Below are positions 36,289 through 46,780 of a stretch of 64,000 nt of DNA, piece by piece. Origin of the DNA: Dryocosmus kuriphilus (taxonomy: Eukaryota > Arthropoda > Insecta > Hymenoptera > Cynipidae); NCBI GenBank assembly GCA_038277395.1, contig CM076197.1, positions 71,953,348 to 72,017,347 on the forward strand, written 5' to 3'. Position 1 is the stretch's first letter; the number at the start of each line of letters is the position of its first letter. Under the pieces are notes generated by a model. The model did no database searches. It had not been told where the DNA came from and saw nothing but the letters and a program-made list of their open reading frames with translations. The position numbers and the translations under genes were made by a program.

Positions 36289-36467
36289 ATTGGAAGTCAA
36301 ATTTTGTAAATTTTTTTTTTTTTTTTTTAACGTGGATTTTTCTTCGACCGTTGTTATTTCAAAGTTGATGGAGTAATATTATTTCAATCTTACGGTCATT
36401 TCAACAATAAAGAAACACAACTTAATTGAAATTTAATGTATAAGTGAATTTAATATCTTCCTCTTTC

Positions 36468-36508
36468 TTCGACGTTTCGACCTCATTTGCGGGTCTTTTT
36501 CAAGAATC
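36468..36508 (-). ncRNA. Hammerhead-like motif, inverted terminal copy
   Basis: Reverse complement of the motif at 39242-39282: a TTC/GAA outer stem, CTTGAAAAA in the core position, GACC/GGTC stem, GAAAC then GTC. The layout is that of the minimal hammerheads known from Penelope-like elements, but the core is not CUGANGA. Confidence 0.5.
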
Positions 36509-36932
36509 TATACAAATTTTAACAATATAGAAAAATTATAGTTTCGAGAACATTGTAATATTATTAGTAAAATACATATTTGGAAATTTACCTTCGTATA
36601 GAATCGTAGTAAACATAATCCAATATTTCTAGTGAATCATCCAATGTGTAAACATAAAATTTTTAAAAATTTAAAATCAAAAACATGAGTCATTTTTCCA
36701 ATGTATACTTTTTTATAAAATACTGATTAGAGTTCCAAATCAAGGAACTCCAATTTATTGTCACATTTTTACATGGTAGTTACTGACGGACAGGACAAAA
36801 GAGACTAATCGTAGATGTACAATCATTCAGAAGAGTAGGGATACTAAATCAGAATATTCATTTAAATTCCTGATGAAAAAGCGCGCCAAACCCTGAAAGG
36901 AAACTTCTTTTATTATTTTGAAATTGGAACTC

Positions 36933-37298
36933 TTAATGCAGGATGCATTGGTAAATTTGGTCAATATGTTTTATTTCTGTGATTAAATTTATTGAGTTAT
37001 TATTGTATTTTTTCATATATATTGATTCTAAAATCCTTCTTTTAAATATATTATTTTCTCTCGCTATAATTTTGACGTTATTAAAATCGAAATCATGATT
37101 GAATTTCCATGAGTGTTGAGACAATCCTGTATTAAGATTTCCAATTTCACAGTCCCTTTTATGTTCATATATTCTTCTTTTTAATCTCCTTCCTGTTTCA
37201 CTAATGTAGATTTTGTTACAGTCTTTACAATGAATTAATTTACAATTAAACGTAAAAAATAGTTTCATTCCAACTGTTGAAAATAAGTGTAATGACAT
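36933..37298 (-). pseudogene. Second GIY-YIG endonuclease copy (inverted)
   Basis: Encodes CKDCNKIYISETGRRLKRRI, the GIY-YIG nuclease signature region of Penelope-like elements (cysteines upstream, then KIYI-x-ETGR-x-L). It continues through SQHSWKFNHDFDF to the C-terminus ...QIYQCILH, which is longer than in the plus-strand copy. Only residues after about KLIHCKDC are element sequence; the stretch before comes from the junction with the RT region. It is the coding part of the inverted terminal copy and has no RT of its own. Confidence 0.85.
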
Positions 37299-38745
37299 AA
37301 TAAAAAGATGGGAGAAAAAAACCTATATAAATAATAAAACTGCTTATCAACTAAAAACTTATAATAGTACAATTGCAAAAGCCTATGCAGTTCCTAAAGT
37401 TCATAAACCGGTTTGGACTTGGAGATTAATAGTATCGACCATGGGATCGCCTACATATAACTTAGCAAAATTCTTATCAAACACTTTAAGACCAATATCA
37501 GATAATACAGATGCGTTCATTAAAAACATTTGGGACCTAAAACAAAAAATGAATAACATTATTGTACCTTCAACACATTCATTAGTATCCTTTGATGTTG
37601 TGTCCATGTTCGATAACATACCGTTAGATTTAGCATTAGATTGCATCGAAGAGAAATTAAATTTGAACAAGAATTTAACAAAAATTTCTAAAAACGAAAT
37701 CCTAATAGCTGTTAGAACGGTTTTTAATAATCGCGTCTTTTCTTTTAACACCAAATTTTACAAACAAATTTCAGGCTGTCCAATGGGGTCACCATTATCC
37801 CCAATAGTCTCGAACTTAGTATTAGAAGATGTGGAAAAAAGAGCCTTATCTAAATTCACATTTAAACCCATTTTCTATAAACTGTATGTGGATGACATTT
37901 TCACAATTATACCACATAACAAAATTAATCAAGTCTTAAATATTTTCAATAGTATTGAAGATAATATAAAATTCACAGTTGAACTTGAAAATAACAATAG
38001 TTTAAGTTTTTTGGATTTAAAAATCATAAAAAATGATGATGGAAATTTAATCACAAACTGGTACAAAAAAGAATCTTGGTCCAGCCGCTATTTAAATTTT
38101 GATTCACACCATCTATTTAGCCAAAAGATTGGTTTAATAAAGGGGCTAATAGACATATGTATTAAACTAAGTAACATTGAATTTCGAAGAGAAAACTTAG
38201 AACAATTAAAGATCACATTACAATTAAATAATTATCCACTTCAGTTAATAGAAGATATCATAAAAGAACGAATTAATGAAATCTATAATACATCTAGAAT
38301 TGAAAAAAAGAAAAAGAATTATAACGAAAGTTATAATAACAATAATTTAACAGTTACTCTACCTTATATACAAGGCCTCTCCGAAAGATTACGGAGATCC
38401 TTAAAAAAGTTTATTATAAATGTTTATTTTTAAAATAATCACAATCTAAACAGTTTCTTTCAAAATAAAAAAGACTTGGATAGTATTGAAAATTCATCTT
38501 GCGTAGTTTATCTCACTAATTGTAAAGGCTGTAACAAAATCTACATTGGTGAAACAGGAAGGAGATTAAAAACAAGAATACATGAACATAAAAGGGACTG
38601 TGAAATTGGAAATTTTAATACAGGATTGTCTCAACACTCATGGAAATTCAATCATCATTTCGATTTTAATAACGTCAAAATTATAGCGAGAGAAAATAAT
38701 ATATTTAAAAGAAGGATTTTAGAATCAATATACATTAAAAAATAA
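37234..38745 (+). pseudogene. Penelope-type RT plus GIY-YIG endonuclease
   Basis: The frame is open from 37234. There is no start codon at the true N-terminus, because the 5' part is replaced by the inverted copy. RT motifs in order: YAVPKVHKP and RLIVSTMGSPTYNLAKFL, motif A SFDVVSMFDNIP, motif B SGCPMGSPLSPIVSNLVLED, catalytic YVDD in KLYVDDIFTII, then SFLDLKI. A single TAA at 38431-38433 stops the frame, and the same frame then encodes the endonuclease (NCKGCNKIYIGETGRRLKTR), ending at 38745, earlier than in the inverted copy. Its product would copy element RNA at a nicked target. Confidence 0.92.
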
Positions 38746-39241
38746 AATAATAACTCAATAAATTTAATCACAAAAAAAAAATATTAACCAAATTTACCAA
38801 TGCATCCTGCGTTAAGAGTTCCAATTTCAAAATAATAAAAGAAGTTTCCTTCCACGGTTTGGCGCGCTTTTTCATCAGGAATTTAAATGAATATTCTGAT
38901 TTAGTATCCCTACTCTTCTGAATGATTGTACATCTACGATTAGTCTCTCTTGTCCTGTCCATCAGTAACTACCATGTAAAAATGTGACAATAAATTGGAG
39001 TTCCTTGATTTGGAACTCTAATCAGTATTTTATAAAAAAGTATACATTGGAAAAATGACTCATGTTTACATGATTTTAAATTTTTTTAAATTTTATGTTT
39101 ACACATTGGATGATTCACTAGAAATATTGGATTATGTTTACTACGATTCTATACAAAGGTAACTTTATAAATATGTATTTTACTAATAATATTACAATGT
39201 TCTCGAAACTATAATTTTTCTATATTGTTAAAATTTGTGTA

Positions 39242-39282
39242 GATTCTTGAAAAAGACCCGCAAATGAGGTCGAAACGTCGAA
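39242..39282 (+). ncRNA. Hammerhead-like motif near the 3' end
   Basis: Reads TTC-CTTGAAAAA arrangement, GACC-loop-GGTC stem II, GAAAC, GTC and GAA. Stem I (TTC/GAA), stem II and the GAAAC-GTC strand match the minimal hammerhead order. The catalytic CUGANGA strand is CUUGAAAA, without the G at the general-acid position, so self-cleavage is doubtful. Confidence 0.5.
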
Positions 39283-39322
39283 GAAAGAGGAAGATAATAA
39301 ATTGATTTATACATTAAATTTC

Positions 39323-39335
39323 AATGAGGTCGTTA
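39323..39335 (+). repeat. Target duplication of the Penelope-like element, right copy
   Basis: AATGAGGTCGTTA, the exact match of 36276-36288. Confidence 0.85.
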
Positions 39336-39611
39336 GTATTTTTTCATCTACAGAAATTATTTCTTTAATAGGTTTTCTTTTATTTAAAGAAATATTCTTT
39401 TGATTTGAAAAAATCACTAAAAGAAATTAAAGAAATAATTTCCTTGAAGTAGATATTTGTTTATATTATATAAAAATTCGTAGTGGTACAAAATAAATTT
39501 CTTTAAATCAAAGAAACTTTTCTTTGAATATAATACATTTTTTCAGATTATGTTTTTTTTTAAACCGAATTTGTGCCAAGGGCTAAAAGGGTTCAACTTT
39601 TAACGCTGATA

Positions 39612-39811
39612 AGGGGCCGTTCATAAACCTCGAGGCCTTGGGGGTGAACTTCGATCCTATATGAAATAAAAAAAGTAAAAAAGAAAAATCATTTGCTTTA
39701 TTTTGATTTTTTTAAAAAAAAAAAAAAAACACCTCGGGGTACATGGGGGGGGGGGGGGGGGGGGGTCTAAAAGTGTTAAAAATTGGGCCTCGAAGTTTAT
39801 GAACGGCCCCT
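39612..39811. mobile_element. 200-bp MITE with G21 run
   Basis: Terminal inverted repeats of about 26 bases: AGGGGCCGTTCATAAACCTC at the left and its inverted match at the right with one mismatch (GAAGTTTATGAACGGCCCCT). The interior holds an A-rich tract and 21 consecutive G at 39745-39765. No coding sequence. The flanks do not show a clear duplication, so the superfamily is left open. Confidence 0.85.
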
Positions 39812-40799
39812 AAGGCTGATTGACAAATAGTTGAGCATTTTAGAAAATTAAATTTTAGAGAAATATAAACTTTCCAACACACCCAAAATATTTTTTAAAA
39901 ATTAGGTCTAACTCTAGCGAGTATGGAAATAGAAAACTAGGAAATCAACAAATGTATTTGTGATAGGTATGAACTTTAAACTGTAATAGCCCCTACCTGA
40001 CGTAGCGTGACAAGACATTCGCCCACGATACAAAATAAGAATTTCAAAAATCTTTTTACAATATAATTATGGTGAGTAGGCAAAAAGATTTTAAAATATG
40101 GGAAAAATAAATATTCTCACGAGTTATTTCATTTTTCTAGAATAAGAAATTAATATGGAGCGCGACAGGCCATTTTATAAAAAATATTATCCAAACCTAG
40201 TGATTATTATTCACCTTTATTTGTAAGCAACGTTGATAAATCGATTTTTATCTGTATTAAAATTTTCGTAAGTGTAAAATGAATTTTAGCCCGCATTATC
40301 AATACTATGAATAATTAGTTTCGAGTTTTCTCCTAAAATAGCAATATCCCGTGACCAGACAAAAACTTGTGGGACAGACTTTGAAGTGATATTATAAATT
40401 CTCAAATCTAAAATATTGAACCTTCTTCTCGATTATTATCTTTTTCAACGCAATATAAATGACATATGTGAATTTCAAATATTAAAGGAATTTATTTTCC
40501 GTTTTAAATTTTTAGTTTGGGACAAATGCGTGACAAGGCATTTTGAGTAGTTTTTTCTTTATACTTCCTAAATATGTAAAGTCATATAAAAATTTGAAAC
40601 TTAACGAAATTATGCTCTGAAATAAGAAATTTATTAAGATATTCTTAGAAAAAATTTATTAATCAAAGAGAATGTAGAAATTGCTGGGACTTAAAATGGT
40701 CAACTTTTTGTCAATCACCCATCAGCAGAAATGATTTGATTCATACACTGAAGGGTTTTCCAAGATTTTTTTGCTCATAAATAAAGAAGTACTGATCGC
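39812..40799. other. AT-rich spacer
   Basis: No gene or bounded repeat recognised. Confidence 0.45.
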
Positions 40800-41405
40800 G
40801 AGCAAAATGTTTGGATTGGAGAACAAAATGATTTGATTGCTATAGAAGCAACAAAATTTTTTGTTGTCCCAATAACATTTTGATTATCTTAACAAATCTT
40901 TTGCTGACACAAAAAAATTTGGTTGTTTCAACAAAAATCTGATTTTTTTTTTATTTTAACCATGGTAAAAATTTATTTCCACAATAAAATAGAATGAATT
41001 ACAATAAAGTGCAACAATGTGAAAATTGTCATTTTTTTGTAAAAACTCGTAATTATTTGTTCAATTTTGTAAGTGTCCGAGTTCTAGTAAAAACTTGTAG
41101 TTTCTAGTAGAATTATTTTTGTAATTTTCCATTGTTTTTTAATGAATCGTTCAAAATTATAGAAAAATACAAAAATAACTTCATTGGATACTACAAGTTT
41201 TTGCTAGAAGTTGGAAAATTTTACAAAATTTTACAATTAATTACAAATTTTTACAAGGGAATAGAATTTTTACATTCTTGTACTTTATTGTAGTTTATTG
41301 CAGAAATGTATTGCCATCAGGTTCAAAAGTTTTGTCGAGATCAACAAAATATTTTGCTGCTTCTGTAGAAACCAAACAATTGTTTGTCCAACTAAAATTT
41401 TTTCT
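40800..41405. mobile_element. Nested fold-back element
   Basis: The outer arms GGAGAACAAAATGATTTGATT...GAAGCAACAAAAT (about 40818-40860) recur inverted at about 41345-41395 (ATTTTGCTGCTTCTGTAGAA, CAATTGTTTGTCC). An inner palindrome at 40975-41305 is mirrored by CAATAAAGT/ACTTTATTG words and by GTAGTTTCTAGTAG. A related inner palindrome occurs at 52410-52670, so the inner part is a family of its own that landed in or was captured by the outer one. Confidence 0.65.
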
Positions 41406-43450
41406 TACATTAGCAAAGGTTTACGGAGGTTCATCCTAGTCCTAAAATATTTGAGAAAAAATAATATTTGACCAATTTAAAAGCTTAGTTTTGTTAATGA
41501 TCGATTATCTTAAGATAAGAGATTCGTTTATAAGAATAAAATTATGAACTCAAAAAATTATTTATCACGAAAATATTATTGTAGTTCAAAGTTCCAGACA
41601 GTTTTTTATAACGAAGAGTCTATGTTTACGGATAATATTTGTGCTACACTCAACGAATTTAGGTGAACCTAGCCGCCCTTTCCAGTTTCCCTGGACTCAC
41701 AAAAAAAAAATTTGTGTATATATATATATTCACCGAATTTCGGTGAGCGTAGACTCTGACTTTTTATAATTTCAAAAAATGACAGGTTTATAATAAAAGA
41801 CGTCTCTTTTTGTAGTAAATAATTTCTCTAATTTCTCATTTATTGTAACCTTATTTTTTCGAAGAAATAATTTTATACATCTTCAAGAGAGGTACTAAAA
41901 ATATTAACTACCTACCTTAAATATTAATTTCACAACGTAGGTAATTGTTATTCAAATATATTTTTTGACATTTTCTTTTTGAAAATTACAGTTTCCCCAA
42001 AAACTCAAGATTGGTATTTATTTATATGTTTTATAAAAAAAATATTAAGATCCATATTATAAAAATAATTAGAACTTCATAAAATGTAGAAAACAGATCA
42101 AATTCATCGTAAAATGTACCCTAAGCGAAATAGGAGTCATAAAATTTCATGAGATTTTTAGGTTTTGGTTTTATAATGTGAACGTTTTGCTATTTATACA
42201 AAAGTTTATTACAAGAATTGTTAAAGCCCGGACAAAACGACAGTTTTAATTTTAAAATGAATTTTGACCAAGTTAAAATACAAAAATTTCAAGGATGTAA
42301 GGCTGAACACTAAGGCGGAGTGAGAGTGCTGAAATTAATCAAATCCTTTGAGCTGAGCAAAAAAAAAGTTGTTACTGCTCATTCTGTTCGATATTTTAAT
42401 TAAATTTAAAGTTTTGAAAATGAAAAAAAAAATTGTATAGACTAACAAATAATGTCAAGTTTTTTATAAGTAACGTTTTTTGTGATGAATAACTATACAA
42501 AATTATAAATAAAAACAATTGTGTGCAAGTTACAAGTTTTTGAAATAATGAAATTTTTTTATTTGGTTAGATGCACATTTCAAAAAAAGTGTTATAGACG
42601 GATTGTTTCGATATTTGTATGACGAGTGGAAAACTCGGTAGTGAGAGAAATTGCAGATTGGAGAGATTTAGTTACAGCGAGTATATTGAAAGGATTTAAC
42701 AGAAAAGGGGGGTGAACGTGCAGATTCAGAATCGTGAAAATTCACAACATTTATCTTCTTTTTACTCTAACACCATTATTAGTATTGACATTGACATTGG
42801 CATAGATATATCGATTCGTTAAAATAACGTAATGCTTTTTCCCGAAATGTTGTTAGCTGTTTGTTTCGAATCGATGGAAAAGTGTAGTGGCGTCTCGTCG
42901 GTCGTAATGAAGTCTCGCATAAAGCAGGCTTCGTATCGAGGCAAACAACACGGTGGAAGTATTTATTGCCAGAGGCTAATACCGTTTTATTGGGATGTAA
43001 AATGAGGCGACTTTGTGCCGATGTTGGCTGTTTTCGTGCAACTCGTCCGGGATAACGCATCTTCTCCTTCTCTCTTTACACTTGAAATATGAATTTTTTA
43101 AGATTGCAAAAAAAAAACAGAAATGAGAGTTAAAGTTATTTTTCAACTGGGAAATTAAAAAGTTTTTAGAAGAACCTGTCAAATCATTTCAAATGTCACT
43201 AACTTGATATCACATGAAATGACACAATATTTAATGAGTTCTACTTGAAATGAATTAAATTTCTAATAGTTTATTTTTATATTAGAAAATTTTAAAAAAA
43301 GGGTATCGCCGGCTTAAATAATTAAAAATGAAATACATTTGAAACTTAAAAATCTTCTTATTAAAATGTTTTAAATCTATTAATTTTAAAATTAAATATA
43401 AATTAATAAGAGGTTTTAAAAATTAAACTACAGTATTTAAAATTCAAGAA
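41406..43450. other. Unassigned AT-rich stretch
   Basis: Contains a short (TA)n at about 41717 between partly mirrored CAACGAATTTAGGTGA and TTCACCGAATTTCGGTGA words. The 93- and 68-codon minus frames at 42779-43182 have no recognisable motif. Confidence 0.4.
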
Positions 43451-43576
43451 TACGAGGCACGTCCAGAAAGTAAGTGTACTCAATTTATGCAGGCTTCAAA
43501 AAAAATTTATTAAAACAAAAACATAGTTGATTACACTTGTACATATGTAAGTTATTTTTCAACATAGTCACCATCC

Positions 43577-43584
43577 CTCTCGAT
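43577..43584 (+). repeat. 8-bp target duplication (left) of the hAT insert
   Basis: CTCTCGAT, matched exactly by 45573-45580. The sequence belongs to mariner D (compare CCCTCTCGATGCAAG in copy E). Confidence 0.92.
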
Positions 43585-43944
43585 TAGAGATGCAGGTTCG
43601 TCAATTCTCTGGACAATTCTCCGGTCATTGACGGTCAATTGACCATCATTGACCGAATTTTTGTGACCGGACGCGATCATTTTTTTTTTTTTCTTTTAGC
43701 GAAAATTGAGAATTTATGAAACTTAATATATATCGAATATCGATAGCCCCCGTAGAAGATTCTAGCATGCGGCATGCACACAACATACGTGTATTTGCAC
43801 TTTTTATTATGTTTTATGTATTCGTTTTTTTACATGGTGCACTTTCAAGAAATAGTTCTCTGACTAAAGAAAATGACACAGAAACAATATTCAACGTAAG
43901 TTCGGAAAATTTTTAGGGTCATCTTATTTGCCTTTCGGAAAAGT

Positions 43945-45187
43945 AAAAAATCTGCCCGCTTGGCGGGCACATTCTCATCGCGCGCTTCGCGCGAAGTATG
44001 AGCGCGCCTACGGCGCGCATCTGTTGACACTCGCGCTTCGTTCTCGATAGATTATTCGCCTCGCGCTACGCGCTCGGTGTTTATGGACCGTATATACCTT
44101 TAAATTAAAAATTACAAAAGAAATTATTTTACTTAAGGCTCTATCGCCCTTAAGGAATACATTCTCATCACAACACTCGCGCTTCGCGCTCGATAATTAC
44201 ATTTTTTTAAAAAACACATTGTAGATTGGTAAAGTTTTCTTGTGATTTTCCAAATTTCCACAATGCAGGATTTCGATTCTTAAAAATAAGACGATGAGTC
44301 TTATACATAAATGTTGTAGCTCTTTCGAAGGTGAACAATTCTGCTTGTTAATATTTTCTCATATCTTGCACAGTTTTTCTGAAAAGTGGTTTTCTTTATA
44401 TTTCATAACATATTTCACGAATAACTCAAAAACTACGCGTCTGCTCAAAAAAATGATAGAGAATAAATTTGTAGACCTTCTTGAGGTAAACAACTTTGTT
44501 TATTATCATTTTTTCGTATCTTTCACAGTTTGGCGCGAAATTTGAAATTTTTTCTTTTTAATAACGTTTTATCGATTAAAACAAAAACCATGCATTTTAT
44601 GAAAAAATGGTTAAAACAAAATTGGTAGATATTTTTGAATTGAACAACTTTGTTCTTTACCATTTTTTCGTATCTTGAATATTTTGGCGGAAACCAGAGT
44701 TCTTTAATTTTAATAGCGTTTTCTTGATTAAAACAAAAACCGTTCATTTTATCAAAAAACGGTTAAGACAAAATTTGTAGATTTTTTTGAGGTAAACAAT
44801 TTTACTTTCTTACATTTTTTTTGTATCTCTCATAGTTTAGCTGGAAAATGGATTTTTTGATTTTGTGAAAACCGTTTTTGATGGATAAAACCATAACCGT
44901 TGTTCAAAAACCGCTGGTTAACGAACTCGTCCTTTCTTTTTATCCCTTAAAGAAGTGTACCAAAGCGCATTCCAAACCAACTAGTTTTTCGAAAGTTATC
45001 GTGGGAACAGACTCCAACGACGATGACGACGACGACGACGACAACGACAACGACAACAGACAGACAGACACCGTCGTAAAAACCGTTTTTTCGGATTCAG
45101 GAGGTCTCAAAACGTGGAGATTTCATGAAATCCGCGAAAGTCAAATTTTACATAAATCTAATACCTTCTCTGATGAGAATGTAAAAA
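43945..45187 (+). mobile_element. GC-ended repeat family, copy 2 (inside the hAT)
   Basis: The longest copy, 1.24 kb: AAAAATCTGCCCGCTTGGCG hairpin, ACATTCTCATC, CGCGCTTCGCGCTCG words, and an AT-rich body ending GATGAGAATGTAAAAA. The body holds three to four diverged ~145-base units, each with a TAGATTTTTTTGAGGTAAAC-like word, TTTTTTCGTATCTT and TTGGCG. The D/N-rich frame is at the 3' end. It is the third level of a nest: mariner > hAT > this. Confidence 0.8.
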
Positions 45188-45204
45188 AGTTTCTATTTTC
45201 CTGA
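44878..45204 (+). CDS. Repeat-borne D/N-rich frame, copy 2 (108 codons)
   Basis: MMDKTITVVQKPLVNELVLS, then KKCTKAHSKPTSFSKVIVGT, a (D)8 tract, DNDNDNRQTD, and VFSDSGGLKTWRFHEIRES. The same start, KVIV segment and D/N tract are found in copy 3, and copy 1 keeps the two ends of the pattern. No signal peptide or known domain. It extends about 17 bases past the element end. Coding status is unproven. Confidence 0.3.
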   Translation: MMDKTITVVQKPLVNELVLSFYPLKKCTKAHSKPTSFSKVIVGTDSNDDDDDDDDNDNDNRQTDTVVKTVFSDSGGLKTWRFHEIRESQILHKSNTFSDENVKKFLFS

Positions 45205-45572
45205 TAAATAATGGCTAAATTATACAATTTCCTCAAAATAATTAACAAAAATACTAATCTTACAATGAATAATAATAATGATGTAACTTAATTGTTGTTA
45301 AAAGTTTCGTTGAACGGTAAGTCGGTAACCAAAAAAAATTCAGATACATTCTTTCTCGAATATATAAATATCAGTTTAATTTGAAATTCAAATAAGTTCT
45401 ATTACTCAACTATAGGTAAAACATTTGACGAAATCTAATTATATTTAGAAAAATGTTAGGATAAAAGCATTTATTTCATCATTTAAGTATATTTTAAAAA
45501 TTGACCGTCATTGACGGACACTTAACGGTCCTTTGACCGAAGAAAAAAATGACCGGTCATTCTGCATCTCTA

Positions 45573-45580
45573 CTCTCGAT
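45573..45580 (+). repeat. 8-bp target duplication (right) of the hAT insert
   Basis: CTCTCGAT, the exact copy of 43577-43584. Confidence 0.92.
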
Positions 45581-45584
45581 ACAA

Positions 45585-46610
45585 ATGGCGAGCCGCGGGA
45601 TCAATTTTTTGATGCCTGCCTCGAAGAAGTCTCCCGCCAGCTCTTTCGCCCACTTCTCCACCTCCCCCTTTAGCACCTCGACCGTTGAAAACTTGATTCC
45701 ACCCATGTGCACCTACAGGGAAGTGAAGAGATGGAAATCTGAAGGGGCCAGGTCAGGGGAATACGGGGGTTGGTTCAAAACGTCCCATCCAAAAGAGTCC
45801 AGGAGTTGCTTCGTGGCGTTGGCCGTGTGAGGTTTGGCATTGTCATGCAGCACGCAGACTCCCTTCGTCAGCATGCCCCTCCTTTTATTCTGAATCGCCC
45901 TTTTCAATTTTTTCAGCGTCTCACAGCATCTTGCCGCGTTGATGGTCAACCCGTGAGGCAGATATTCAATCAAAATTATGCCTTTATGGTCCCAAAACAC
46001 GGATAACATGATTCTTTGGCTGAAACTGTGGTTTTGAATTTCTTGGCGGAAGGTGACAAGGTGTGGCGCCATTGTTGAGACTGCCTCTTAGTTTCAGGCG
46101 TGTAGTGGGCAACCCAAGTTTCGTCTTCAGTAACAATAGAGTAGAGAAAATCATCGCCTTCGCGTTCGTAGCGCTCCAAAACTCTTTGGAGCTCTACACT
46201 CGATTCAACTTGTGCTGTTCTGTCAGCTGTTTTGGGACCCACCTCGCAGACAATTTCCGATATCCGAGAGTTTCTGTGATTGTTTTGTGTATCAGGGATC
46301 TAGAGATTTGCGGAAACATCGCAGAAAGATCATCTAACGTCAATCTGCGATCGTCACGGACCGCAATCTCGATTTTTTCCACAAGTTCGTCAGTCACAAT
46401 TGAAGGTCTTCCGCTCCTCTGATCGTCATGCACGGAAGTACGGCCATTTTTAAATTCGCGACACCACTTGTACACACTCGTACGATCCATAGCTCCATTC
46501 CCGTAAACAGTTTTCACCTCATTATAAATCTCAACTGGAGCTTTTCCCTTCACAACGAGGTAGGGAACGGCGGCGCGAATTTCGCACTTGGCGGAAGATA
46601 CGATCGACAT
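45585..46610 (-). pseudogene. Mariner transposase, copy D
   Basis: Starts with MSIVSSAKCEIRAAVPYLVV at 46610 and is open through the DNA-binding domain (VYKWCREFKNGRTS, GRPSIVTDELVEKIEI) and linker (RWVPKQLTEQHKLNRV). It then shifts frame. The first catalytic Asp is in TEDETWVAHY, where other copies have GDETW. The second and third are in VLHDNAKPHTAN and YSPDLAPSDFHLF, 34 residues apart. The last ~25 codons are cut off by the hAT insert. Its N-terminal frame is the longest intact one among the five copies. Confidence 0.92.
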
Positions 46611-46780
46611 TTTTCGCGAGAAACGCTACTGCGTCAAGAGTTTTCAACACACTAACCTCGGATTGGTCTCGCTTTGAAGGGGAGGGGTCAGGCTACGCGG
46701 CAGTGTTGCCAAAATGTCGAAAAAGTATTCCCTACAGCTGTAAGAGTACCAGTACACTTACTTTCTGGACGTGCCTCGTA

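Larger units (their letters stand above)
36289..39322 (+). mobile_element. Penelope-like retroelement with inverted terminal copies
   Basis: Order: about 130 bases with a T18 run, then an inverted copy (about 36423-37235) of the element's 3' part. Next comes a 5'-truncated reverse transcriptase, then a GIY-YIG endonuclease and a 3' region ending just before the right target duplication. Such inverted or tandem terminal copies are typical of Penelope-like elements. The 13-bp duplication brackets the whole, so it arrived as one insertion. The two terminal copies are closely similar, suggesting fairly recent insertion. One in-frame stop separates RT from endonuclease. Confidence 0.9.
43585..45572. 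mobile_element. Non-autonomous hAT element
   Basis: Perfect 11-base terminal inverted repeats TAGAGATGCAG/CTGCATCTCTA and an exact 8-bp target duplication, the hallmarks of the hAT superfamily. Sub-terminal GGTCATTGACGG/TTGACCG words are repeated in both orientations near each end. After subtracting the nested GC-ended element (43945-45187) about 750 bases remain with no transposase. The 66-codon frame 43716-43916, with a hydrophobic segment, is unsupported. Confidence 0.92.
43453..46778 (-). mobile_element. Mariner copy D, split by a hAT insertion
   Basis: TA dinucleotides at 43451-43452 and 46779-46780, with family inverted ends. The 3326-bp span minus the 1988-bp hAT element and one 8-bp duplication leaves 1330 bp, the standard length. 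The insert lies in the transposase C-terminal region, about 130 bases from the left end. Confidence 0.95.

Noticed and set aside
36870..36900. CTGATGA at 36872 as the hammerhead core of the Penelope element
   Set aside because: The following bases do not form a stem II leading to GAAA; the better layout is at 36468-36508 and 39242-39282.
43716..43916. Small secreted protein inside the hAT element
   Set aside because: The hydrophobic segment comes from T-rich DNA; no homologous frame or conserved cysteines are seen.
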